In this document: piece by piece, positions 1 to 9,591 of the stretch
Layout of the letters: every line of letters begins with the position of its first letter
How positions within the stretch are numbered: position 1 is the stretch's first letter
Source: Corythoichthys intestinalis
Taxonomy: Eukaryota; Chordata; Actinopteri; Syngnathiformes; Syngnathidae
Direction of reading: 5' to 3'
Assembly (NCBI RefSeq): GCF_030265065.1
Contig: NC_080415.1
Span: 38,916,001 to 38,980,000, forward strand
Length of the DNA stretch: 64,000 nucleotides
Program-made: the position numbers and the translations under genes
The notes under the pieces: model-generated
What the model was told of the DNA's origin: nothing
The model's database searches: none
Seen by the model: only the letters and a program-made list of their open reading frames with translations

Positions 1-52
1 TTTGATTGTATCTATTTTAGAGGCATTAAAAGTTTAATCTCACTAGTTCAGT

Positions 53-1777
53 CTTTTTTTTTTCTCTTTTTTTCTTTTTTTCTTTTTTTCTCTTTTTCTT
101 TTTTTCTCTTTTTTTCTTTTTTTCTCTTTTTCTTTTTTTCTCTTTTTTTCTCTTTCTCTTTTTTTCTTTTTTTCTCTTTTTTTCTCTTTCTCTTTTTTTC
201 TCTTTCTCTTTTTTTCTCTTTCTCTTTTTTTCTCTTTCTCTTTTTTTCTCTTTTTTTCTCTTTTTTTCTCTTTTTTTCTCTTTTTTTCTCTTTTTTTCTT
301 CTCTTTCTCTTTTTTTCTTCTCTTTCTCTTTTTTTCTTCTCTTTCTCTTTTTTTCTTCTCTTTCTCTTTTTTTCTTCTCTTTCTCTTTTTTTCTTCTCTT
401 TCTCTTTTTTTCTTCTCTTTCTCTTTTTTTCTTCTCTTTCTCTTTTTTTCTTCTCTTTCTCTTTTTTTCTTCTCTTTCTCTTTTTTTCTTCTCTTTCTCT
501 TCTCTTTCTCTTCTCTTTCTCTTCTCTTTCTCTTCTCTTTCTCTTCTCTTTCTCTTCTCTTTTTCTTCTCTTTTTCTTCTCTTTTTCTTCTCTTTTTCTT
601 CTCTTTTTCTTCTCTTTTTCTTCTCTCTTCTCTTTTTCTTCTCTTTTTCTTCTCTCTTCTCTTTTTCTTCTCTTTTTCTTCTCTCTTCTCTTTTTCTTCT
701 CTTTTTCTTCTTTCTTCTCTTTTTCTTCTCTTTTTCTTTTTTCTTCTCTTTTTCTTCTCTTTTTCTTCTTTCTTCTCTTTTTCTTCTCTTTTTCTTTTTT
801 CTTCTCTTTTTCTTCTCTTTTTCTTCTTTCTTCTCTTTTTCTTCTCTTTTTCTTTTTTCTTCTCTTTTTCTTCTCTTTTTCTTTTTTCTTCTCTTTTTCT
901 TCTCTTTTTCTTTTTTCTTCTCTTTTTCTTCTCTTTTTCTTTTTTCTTCTCTTTTTCTTCTCTTTTTCTTTTTTCTTCTCTTTTTCTTCTCTTTTTCTTT
1001 TTTCTTCTCTTTTTCTTCTCTTTTTCTTTTTTCTTCTTTTTCTTCTCTTTTTCTTTCTCTTTTTTCTTCTCTTTTTCTTCTCTTTTTCCTTCTCTTTTTT
1101 CTTCTCTTTTTCTTCTCTTTTTTCCTTCTCTTTTTTCTTCTCTTTTTTCTTCTCTTTTTTCCTTCTCTTTTTTCTTCTCTTTTTTTCTTCTCTTTTTCTT
1201 CTCTTTTTCTTCTCTTTTTTCCTTCTCTTTTTCTTCTCTTTTTCTTTTTTCTTCTCTTTTTCTTCTCTTTTTCTTTTTTCTTCTCTTTTTCTTCTCTTTT
1301 TCTTTTTTCTTCTCTTTTTCTTCTCTTTTTCTTTTTTCTTCTCTTTTTTCTTCTCTTTTTCTTTTTTCTTCTCTTTTTTCTTCTCTTTTTCTTTTTTCTT
1401 CTCTTTTTTCTTCTCTTTTTCTTTTTTCTTCTCTTTTTTCTTCTCTTTTTCTTTTTTCTTCTCTTTTTTCTTCTCTTTTTTCTTCTCTTTTTCTTCTCTT
1501 TTTTCTTCTCTTTTTCTTTTTTCTTCTCTTTTTCTTCTCTTTTTCTTTTTTCTTCTCTTTTTCTTCTCTTTTTCTTTTTTCTTCTCTTTTTCTTTTTTCT
1601 TCTCTTTTTTCTTCTCTTTTTCTTTTTTCTTCTCTTTTTTCTTCTCTTTTTTCTTCTTTTTTCTTCTCTTTTTTCTTCTCTTTTTTCTTCTCTTTTTTTC
1701 TTCTCTTTTTTTCTTCTCTTTTTTTCTTCTCTTTTTTTCTTCTCTTTTTTTTCTCCTCTTTTTTTTCTCCTCTTTCT
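53..1777. repeat. 1.7-kb polypyrimidine (C/T) tract
   Basis: Almost every base is C or T on the plus strand. Runs of T are broken by short CTTCTC and CTCTTT blocks, and the block length drifts along the array: (CTCTTTCT)n near 180-250, TTCTCTTTCTC near 300-540, then units of about 11-24 bases built from TTCTTCTC and TTTTTC. The Lys/Arg/Glu-only reading frames across it are artefacts of the repeat. Such purine/pyrimidine mirror tracts can form triplex DNA (general knowledge). Confidence 0.97.
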
Positions 1778-1789
1778 CAAAATAAATAC

Positions 1790-2860
1790 GGAACAATGGC
1801 TGAATAAATAATAGTATGGTATGTTACATGATGAACAACGAAATGCGAACGTGGCTAGTATGTTAACGTAACATAGCTACAGTGCCCTCCATAATTATTG
1901 GCACCCCTGAAAATGTTTTTTAGCTTATATTTTTTCATTTAAATAATATGGGACCTTTTAATGGAAAAATCAAACCTTCAGTACAAGTGCATTTACTCAG
2001 TGTACCCCGGCTTCAACTGAGACAGTGTGCTTTGGTCAGATGAGACAAAGATTGAACTTTTTGGCAACAAACACACTAATTGGGTCTGGCGTGCCACGAA
2101 AGATGCGCATGCTGAAAAGCACCTCATAGACACTGTGAAGTATGAGGGTAGATCAGTGATGCTGTGGGGCTGTTTGGCTTCCAAAGGCCCTGGGAACCTT
2201 GTTAGGGTGCATGGCATCATGAATGCTTTGAAATACCAGGACATTTTAAATCAAAATCTGTTGCCCTCTGCCCGAAAGCTGAAGATAGGTCGTCACTGGG
2301 TCTATCAGCAAGACAATGACCCTAAACATATGGCCAAATCTACACAGAAATGTTTCACCAGACACAAAATCAAGCTCCTCCTATGGCCATCTCAGTCCCC
2401 AGACCTTGTTTTGTTGGCAAAAGGGGGTTGTACAAAGTATTAACACCAGGGGTGCTAATAATTGTGACACACATTATTTGATGTCAAATAATTATTTCTT
2501 TATGTGGGATTTTTTCCCCACTGAATGAATGCACTTGTATTGAAGGTTGGATTTTTCTCTTTTTTTCCATTAAGGTCCCATATTATTTGAAAAAATATAT
2601 ATATATATATTAGAAGCTAAAAAACACATCTTTTTCAGGGGTGCCAATAATTACGGAGGGCACATTATTACGAGCTATTCAGATAACTAGAGCATAAAGA
2701 ACATGCTAACAAGGTTACCAAACCGTCAGTGTCACTCCAAAACATTAACATGTGAAATATGTGTTAAAAATTTCACACATAAGTCGCTCCAGAGTATGTC
2801 GCACCCCCAGCCAAACTATGAAAAAAAAACGACCTATACTCCGAAAAATACGGTACTAAT
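1790..2860. mobile_element. Terminal-repeat DNA element, interrupted by a Tc1 copy
   Basis: The halves 1790-1879 and 2666-2860 are one older element. The same sequence runs without a break at 34735-35022, including the string around GCGAACGTGGC and the end reading CCGAAAAATACGG. The right end matches the family terminus that reads 'CCGTATTTTTCGGACTATAAG' at 34527 in opposite sense. The left end has been replaced by the polypyrimidine tract. The superfamily was not established. Confidence 0.75.
1880..2664 (+). mobile_element. Tc1-like transposon, internally deleted
   Basis: The terminal inverted repeats begin CAGTGCCCTCCATAATTATT at the left and end with the near complement at the right, with TA on both sides. 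The reading frame at 2027-2443 is a piece of Tc1 transposase: it keeps [10 protein letters not shown] around the first catalytic Asp and QQDNDPKH with the second. It runs off before the third catalytic residue (a normal [11 protein letters not shown] block is missing) and lacks the N-terminal DNA-binding part. It cannot encode an active enzyme. Confidence 0.93.
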
Positions 2861-2984
2861 GATGTTGTGCTGATACATCACCAAAATGTTGGCATTGGTG
2901 TGTACTAAAATATATTTACAGTAGGGTAACATAGGGCATTAAGCTCCATGGGACATGAAGTCCCAACTACTATAACATTATACC

Positions 2985-3600
2985 AGGGATGTCACTTTTT
3001 GGTTCGCGAGCTACATTCATGGCAATAGTCAAAATGGATTGGACGTCCACCACCGTCAATGGCACTGAAATATGATCATTCAACAGCTAGTTCTCCAAGT
3101 TTAAGTCAATTTGATTTCAATTGTTGCTGATGGAAGCCAAAGTGTTCATTTTAAGTCACTTCTATGTAATTTTAGGTTACTTGTGGATAATTTCCTTGAA
3201 TTTTAGGGCATTTCTGGGCCATATGCTGTTTACTAGTCATTGCATGTTGATTTTGCTGCATTTTCAGAGAACCTTCTGTTGATTTGGTGTCCGTTTCTGT
3301 CGATTTTAGGGCATTTGGAATTTTGGGGTCACTTGTTACCTCATTGGCTGCCATTGACGCTAGACTTCCAATCCAGTTTTGAGTGGGAGCAGGCAAATGA
3401 GTTCAGTGGAGTATGCACTTGATCACACAAATCCAAAATATCTGGTTTTACGATGCCAATTTCAAAATAAAAGCATGCGAGTCTGTGCAGTCTGCAATGT
3501 GCCGGTCAGGCAGAACGCAGTAGGCCGGATTGGCCCCCCTTGCGGGCCACTTCTAGCCTGTGGGCTGTACGTTTGACAACTTTCCCCTCTATGCTGTTGA
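2985..3600. repeat. Dispersed 'GACGTCCA...GTCAATGGCA' repeat, decayed
   Basis: This stretch has no gene. It holds a degenerate dispersed repeat marked by 'TGGATTGGACGTCCACCACC' at 3034 followed by CGTCAATGGCACTGAAA, and a tail of loosely repeated 'GATTTTAGGGCATTT' and 'TCACTTCTATG' blocks. The same words recur at 17045, 19150-19270, 22640-22780, 29050-29090, 36545, 39070-39190, 45700-46070, 47990-48480, 50780-50830 and 59740-59840. Confidence 0.6.
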
Positions 3601-3633
3601 ATCTAGGGAGAGTAAGCCGCTTCATATCATAAG

Positions 3634-4249
3634 TAGGGCTGTCAAAATTATGGCGTTAACGGGCGGTAATTAATTTTTAAAATTAATCACGTTGAAATAT
3701 TTGACGCAATTAACACACATGCCCCGCTCAAACATTAAAAGGACAGCACAGTGAAATGTGTACTTGTTGTGTTTTTCAGAGTTTTGTCGCCCTCTGCTGG
3801 CGCTTGGGTGCGACCGATTTTATAGGCTTCAGCACCCATGAGCATTGGGTAAGTAATTATTGGCATCAATAATGGCGTGCTACTAGTTTATTTTTTGATT
3901 GAAAATTGTACAATTAAAACGAAAACATTAAGAGGGGTTTTAATATAAAATTTCTATTACTTGTACTAACATTTATCTTTTAAGAACTACAAGTCTTTCT
4001 ATCCATGGATCGCTTTCACAGAATGTTAATAATGGTAATGCCATCTTGTTGATGTATTGTTTTAATAAACAAATACAGTACTTATGTACTGTATGTTGAA
4101 TGTATATATCCATCTTGTGTCTCATCTTTCCATTCCAACAATAATTTACAGAAAAATATGGCATATTTTATAGCTGGTTTGAATTGCGATTAATTAATTT
4201 TTAAGCTGTAATTAACTCGATTAAAAAATTTAATCGTTTGACACCCCTA
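3634..4249 (+). mobile_element. Non-autonomous hAT element, family A
   Basis: The element begins TAGGGCTGTCAAAATTATGG and ends TTTGACACCCCTA. A perfect 8-bp duplication ATCATAAG flanks it (3626-3633 and 4250-4257), which is diagnostic of hAT. It is 616 bp and codes for nothing. It is the reference copy for several others here (7247, 13080, 37015, 57432). Confidence 0.93.
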
Positions 4250-4383
4250 ATCATAAGATTCCTGCCCAATCAAAGATTACATAGCTAGCTTTGTGACCTT
4301 GAACTGTTTCAGTTCAGCTAAATGCCCCCTGTTGTCCTAAATTTACGGCTGAACGTGGTCTTGCTACATGATGCTCATTAGAT

Positions 4384-4431
4384 CCAATCAGCACCAGCTG
4401 TGGACACTCACCAGCTCACCTGATATAAAAG
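4384..4431 (+). promoter_or_regulatory. CCAAT box and TATA box of the repeat-protein gene
   Basis: CCAATCAG lies at 4384-4391 and a consensus TATAAAAG at 4424-4431, 40 bases apart. Transcription would start near 4455, giving a 5' UTR of about 15 bases before the ATG at 4471. This compact TATA-type promoter is typical of strongly, tissue-specifically expressed genes, unlike the other genes in the window, for which I see no TATA box. Confidence 0.7.
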
Positions 4432-4470
4432 CTCACCTGGTCACTTCTTTTCACAAAGGTCACTGAAATC

Positions 4471-4785
4471 ATGGCTGCTGTTTGGCTTCTGCTTGTTCTG
4501 GTGCATGCAGTCTTGATCAAAAGAGGTGAGGACTTGCAATTTCGAAGTCATTTCTATGTATATTTTTACATTCCCTAAATGTTTTTTTTTTTGTCTGTAG
4601 GCCTTTGTTTCCCAGCTGGTGCTACACAAGATGAATATAGAGTTTGGCCTAATAACGGCAGTGTACCAGGTGAGAACGCTTAACATCATTTGTTGGTGGT
4701 AAAACACTTTTTAACAAAACATGGCACAGTGGTTGGAAAGAACTACTCTGGATATCCTTGTTGGGATCAAAGTTGGACCTAATGT

Positions 4786-4820
<35 letters not shown>

Positions 4821-5945
4821 CCTAAGGTCAACTGGCAACAAATGCAGGCACCAGTCACCAGGGAGAGCAGACCTACAACATGAGTATGAGCCAGGTTCCT
4901 CAGAGTGCTGAGAGCGCTAACCCGAGCCATCGGAACACCGTGAGCCAGAGCCAACGGACTGCAGAGAATCTTAACCTGAGACATCAGAACCCAGTAAGCC
5001 AACAAAGTGCCCAGAATGTGAACCAGGTTTTCCAGAGTACTGAGAATGTGAGCCAGAGCCAACAGCATGACAAGACCGTTAATCCGAGCCATCAAAATGC
5101 CGTAAGCCAACATGTTAACACGAGCCATCAGAACAGTGTTAGTCAAACCCAACAGAGTGCAGACATTGACCTGAATCATCAGGACTCTGTGAGCCAGGTA
5201 CCCCAGCGTTCCCAGAATGTTAACCTGAGCCAGAGCCAACAGAGTACCCAGATTGTTAACTCGAGTCGACATGTCAACGTGAGCCAGGTTCCTCAGAGTG
5301 CTGAGAGCGTTAACCAGAGCCAGAGTGCCCAGAATGTTAACCCGAACCCTCAGGACGCTGTGAACCAGGTTTCCCCAGAATGTAAACCAAAGCCAACAGA
5401 GTACCCAGAATATTAACCCGAGCCAACATGTCAACGTGAGCCATCAGAAGACTGTGAGCCAGGTTCCTCAGAGTGCTGAAGGCTTTAACCCGAACCATCA
5501 GGATGCTGTGAACCAGGTTCCCCAGAATGTTAACCAAAGCCATCAGAACACTGTGAGCCAGAGCCAAGAGGGTGCCAAGACTGTTAACCCGAGCAAACTT
5601 GTCAATGTGAGCAATCAGAACGCTGTGAGCCAAAGCCCTCAGAGTGCAAACGACGTTACCCTGAACCATCAGGAAGCTGTGAACCAGAATGTTAACCCAA
5701 GCAATCGGAACATTGTGAGCCAAAGCCAACAGCGTGTAGAGATGGTTAACCCAATCCATCAGAACACTGTGAACCAGAGCAATCAGAATACTGTGAAACA
5801 GGTTCTCCAGAGTGCTGAGAATGTCAACCAGAGCCCTCAGAACACTATCAAGATTCGCCTGAGTGGAGACATGAGCAAAAGCTACCAGGATGACAGAATG
5901 GAGGATTGGGACTCTGACGACGTTCCTTTGACTGTAATTATTTGA
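4471..5945 (+). CDS. Secreted Gln/Asn/Ser-rich tandem-repeat protein (unrecognised)
   Basis: Three exons fit: 4471-4525, 4616-4669 and 4827-5945, all joined in phase 1. Exon 1 encodes a signal peptide (MAAVWLLLVLVHAVLIKR); exon 2 gives a short spacer starting AGATQDEYRVW. Exon 3 is a degenerate repeat of about 17-19 residues, typically SAENVNPSHQNTVSQSQ, about twenty times over, with almost no Cys or aromatics. The C-terminus turns acidic and ends MEDWDSDDVPLTVII. As given, the frame breaks once: a TTTCCCC run near 5371 has one T more than the sister repeat at 5517 (TTCCCC), causing a stop at 5416; the rest is open in the next frame to 5945. With a single-base difference there the protein would be about 410 aa. 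That could be a real null allele or a read error. I do not recognise the family; a secreted structural, adhesive or reproductive-tract protein is a guess. TATA promoter and poly(A) signal both fit a real gene. Confidence 0.7.
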
Positions 5946-5970
5946 AGTCTTGATGGTAGCATGGCAAAGC

Positions 5971-5976
5971 ATTAAA
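5971..5976 (+). terminator. Poly(A) signal ATTAAA
   Basis: ATTAAA lies 26 bases after the stop codon of the repeat-protein gene, giving a very short 3' UTR. Confidence 0.6.
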
Positions 5977-7185
5977 CTATTTCATGTACAGCCCTTTTGT
6001 TTGACATTTTAATTTAATCCTTGGGTTCAAATGAAATGGGTGCATGTGTAAAACAAAACGTCTGTTTAAAGTAGAAGCTAGATTTAGATAGACTATATTG
6101 AGTCACTTTAGGAGTGGTGTGTCGTAAAGGATTGGCTGATGAAACTCAAGACCTCTTACAATGTGTTGTAAGCACTTTCAGGTCCTGCGTGTTCGCTTTC
6201 AATTCAGGTGAGACGGCTAGAGTGGAGGCAAGAGATCATTACTGCGCAGTTTTAATTTCAGAAATTTTTGGGTGCATTCAATGACAGAACAAAGCTGTGT
6301 AGAGAAATGCACACCGAACAGAGCTTGGAGTTGCTTATATGCTGTATTTAAAAGGAGGTGTGTCTGTTTAATTGATCATGCAAAATAGGTCATGAGCCTT
6401 ACTGGTTGGCAGTTAAAAGTCCATGATTATGAGGCAAAACTATCAGCAGTTTCAGTGAAAAACTGGTCATGTTTGCAAGCATATCAGATTGCATTAGGCA
6501 AGATGTATACTGACTTCACATGTAAAACGAGTTGTATCTTGACAAAAATTGTTTTCTGAAAATACCTTAGGAGCAAAATTGGTCAATATCGGTTTTGAGA
6601 TTCCAAGTGTCCTTCGCAAATTTTAGAAATCCAACTCCCGCGGCTGACGGAACGTACCAATTCAATAACATAGGGGCGTCCCAACAACTAGCGCAAATTT
6701 AGTACAAACAAATGGCACCCCTTCGGCTCCATTTTGCAGTAAATGGGGGATTGAGGCATTCATTTCGACTTTTCGAGTGATGACTTGACTCGCAGGCCCG
6801 CTTTTATTTCCAATACAAAAACTCCAACACACACTGTAAGTGAAATAGAACTTTGTAGTAGCCAAGAAGTCGTAAACTATCCAGAACGCATGTGTGTGTA
6901 CTGCCATTGTGAATGCCTTGTATGGAGGAAAAGCACGAGCATGACAAATCTAGACCGAACTCATTTCAATGGCGTACCGCAACACGTCACTCGTTTTCCT
7001 CAATTTTCATGACGTTAGCTATTGTGACTTATTAATGTCCCGTCCCCAGCAAAAAGTGTGAATGCAGGTTATGCTGTTATATGGTCCCTACCAATGTTGC
7101 GATCAAACCTACGCCCTTGACTATACCTGAGCACATTTTTCTTCAAACCTCACTCATTGTTTGTATGTGGTGCTTTGTTTTCCAG
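5977..7185. other. Intergenic stretch, nothing recognised
   Basis: I see no exon, RNA gene or clear transposon here. If the downstream paralogous locus has its own signal-peptide exon it should lie in this interval, but I could not find an ATG followed by a hydrophobic run and a phase-1 donor. Confidence 0.5.
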
Positions 7186-8392
7186 CTGGTGCTACTACAC
7201 TAGATGACTCCAATGCTGGTTTTAAAAAAGGTAAAAATGTTATTAGTAGGGCTGTCAAAATTATCGCGTTAACGGGCGGTAATTTTTAAAATTATGTTGA
7301 AATATTTGACGCAATTAACGCACATGCCCCGCTCAAACAGATTAAAATGACAGCAGTGTAATGTCCGCTTGTTATTTGTTTTTTGTTGTTTGGCGCCCTC
7401 TGCTGGCACTTGGGTCCAAATGATTTTATGGGTTTGGGGAGTGAGAACAATGGCGGGTGAGCTAGTTTATTTTTTGATTAAAAAGGTTAACAAATTTTGA
7501 TAAAACAAAAACATTAAGAGGTATAAAATTTCTATAACTTGTACTAACATTTATCTTTTAAGAAGTACAAGTCTTTCTATCCATGGATCGCTTTAACAGA
7601 ATTAATAATGGTAATGCCATCTTGTTGATTTATTGTTATAATAAACAAATACAATAGTTATGTACCGTATGTTGAATGTATACGGTATATCCATCTTGTC
7701 TCATCTTTCCATTCCAACAATAATTTACAGAAAAATATGGCATATTTTATAGATGGTTTGAATTGTGATTAATTCATTTTTAAGCTGTAATTAACTCGAT
7801 TAAAATTTTTAATCATTTGACAGCCCTAGACAAAATACAAAACACGTAGTTACTCCTTCATAAGTCCAATGGTCCCACAGTTGTCGGACTTGTTTTGACC
7901 TATCTCCGCCGTGAACTTTTAGAAACCCAAAAAGGCTCACATGCCTCTTCCTGGTGCAGCAACAGAAACCTGCAGCACATTTGGCTGGCGTGATGCGAAA
8001 AATAAACGAATTAATACGCAAAATCAGCTTAATGAAAATGACAGCAGTGTAATGTCCGCTTGTTACTTGTTTTTTGTTGTTTGGCCCCCCTCTGCTGGCG
8101 CTTGGGTCCAAATGATTTTATGGGTTTGGGGAGTGAGCATGGTGTAATTATTGACATCAACAATGGCGGGCGAGCTGGTTTATTTTTTGATTGAAAATGT
8201 TACAAATTTTAATAAAACTGAAAGATTAAGAGGGGTTTTAATATAAAATTTCTATAACTTGTACTAACATTTATCTTTTAAGAACTACAAGTTTTTCTAT
8301 CCATGGATCGCTTTAAGAGAATGTTAATAATAATGTTAATGCCATCTTGTTGATTTATTGTTCTAATAAACAAATACAGTACTTATGTATTA

Positions 8393-8612
8393 TATGGGGT
8401 GGTGTGGCTCAGTGGTAGAGTAGTTGTCCCCCAACCCAGAGGTTGTGGGTTCGATTCTTCGCCCTGATGAACTCGCCTAAGTATCCTTGAGCAAGATACT
8501 GAACCCCATGTTGCTCCTGGTGCTGCGTCACCAGTAGGTGAATAGTGAGATAGTGTAAAGCGCTTTGAGCGCCTTGAAAGGTGGAAAAGCGCTATATAAG
8601 TATAACACCGTT
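8393..8612 (+). mobile_element. tRNA-derived SINE
   Basis: The head resembles a tRNA with polymerase III boxes: GTGGCTCAGTGGTAGAG at 8404 (A box) and GGTTCGATT at 8448 (B box). The tail AAAAGCGCTATATAAG resembles the LINE-derived 3' ends common in fish SINEs. It interrupts the hAT body between 'ACTTATGTA' and 'CTGTATGTTGAATG'. Confidence 0.85.
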
Positions 8613-8721
8613 TACTGTATGTTGAATGTATATATCCGTCCTATCTATCTTTTCATTCCAACAATAATTTACAGAAAAATATGGAAATATGGCATATTTT
8701 AGAGATGGTTTGAATTGCGAT

Positions 8722-9591
8722 CACCGTAATTTCTGGACTATAAGGCGCACCTGACTATAAGCCACCAGCCACCAAATTTGACATGAAAACGGCATTTGTT
8801 CATAGATAAGCCGCACTGGACTATAAGCCGCAGTTGTCCTCATTGTAGTATGGGATATTTACACCAAAAGATATTAACTGCTAACACTTCATTTGACAAT
8901 GGCACCGTAAAACTGTCATGAGACCAAATAACCCATCATTAAGCTTTGAACCAATTGGCTGCAAAGCCTTATTGTCACTAAAAGCTTCATTTGGCCATCA
9001 CTGCTTCCTTGGGGTAGACAGTCAACCTCTGCTGCCACCTGCTCTCAACACTGTTGTCATCCAACATTCCTCCTAGCATGCATGGCGGCGCTACAGATGT
9101 AAATAACAGTCATGTTCTGTGCTAATTATTTCTTCAGTTACTGTTCCAGTTGTTTCATTAATTGCTAGTTATGGTACTTGGTAACATTTTCTTGGATAGT
9201 GGTGCCATAATACTGTCATAAGACAGTCATATTTATTACATGACACAGTCATAAGCATTAATGAATGCTTATAATAGATGTCAGTTAGTGTCATCCAGCA
9301 AATTATCTCACTTTTGAATGGATGTAAAAGATCTGAGCTGGACATAAATGGATTTAGTGACATAATATGCCACATGAGACATATTGACATCTGTCATAAG
9401 CATTCAGTAATGCCCATGATAGTGACATGTCATAATTATGATGTTCTTATGACAGTCTTATGGTGCTGCTGTCAAATAAAATGTTACCTATTCACCCAAA
9501 TAAATCAACAAATAAGCCACACTGGACTACTAGCCGCAGGATTCAAAATGAGGGTAACAAGTAGCGGTTTATAGTCCGAAAATTAGGGTAA
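8722..9591. mobile_element. Terminal-repeat element ('GGACTATAAG' family) with an inner palindromic element
   Basis: The ends read CACCGTAATTTCTGGACTAT and, at the right, TTTATAGTCCGAAAATTAGG, in inverted orientation. It splits the hAT body at GAATTGCGAT. Within it, 9180-9488 is a second inverted-repeat element with ends GGTAACATTTTCTTGG and AAATAAAATGTTACC. The same pair recurs at 29330-30600, 15362-17030 (decayed) and reversed at 37740-38245. Superfamily not established. Confidence 0.75.

Noticed and set aside
26-1796. Two long Lys/Arg/Glu-only reading frames on the minus strand
   Set aside because: They are simply the C/T tract read in two frames; both frames are open because a purine-only strand lacks most stop codons.
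5337-5972. 211-codon minus-strand frame opposite the repeat gene, and its neighbour at 4649-5434
   Set aside because: Shadow of the tandem repeat; the plus strand has the signal peptide, splice sites, promoter and poly(A) signal.
8393-8470. A genuine tRNA gene
   Set aside because: Polymerase III boxes are present but no tRNA cloverleaf with a proper acceptor stem; the body continues into a SINE tail and interrupts a transposon.
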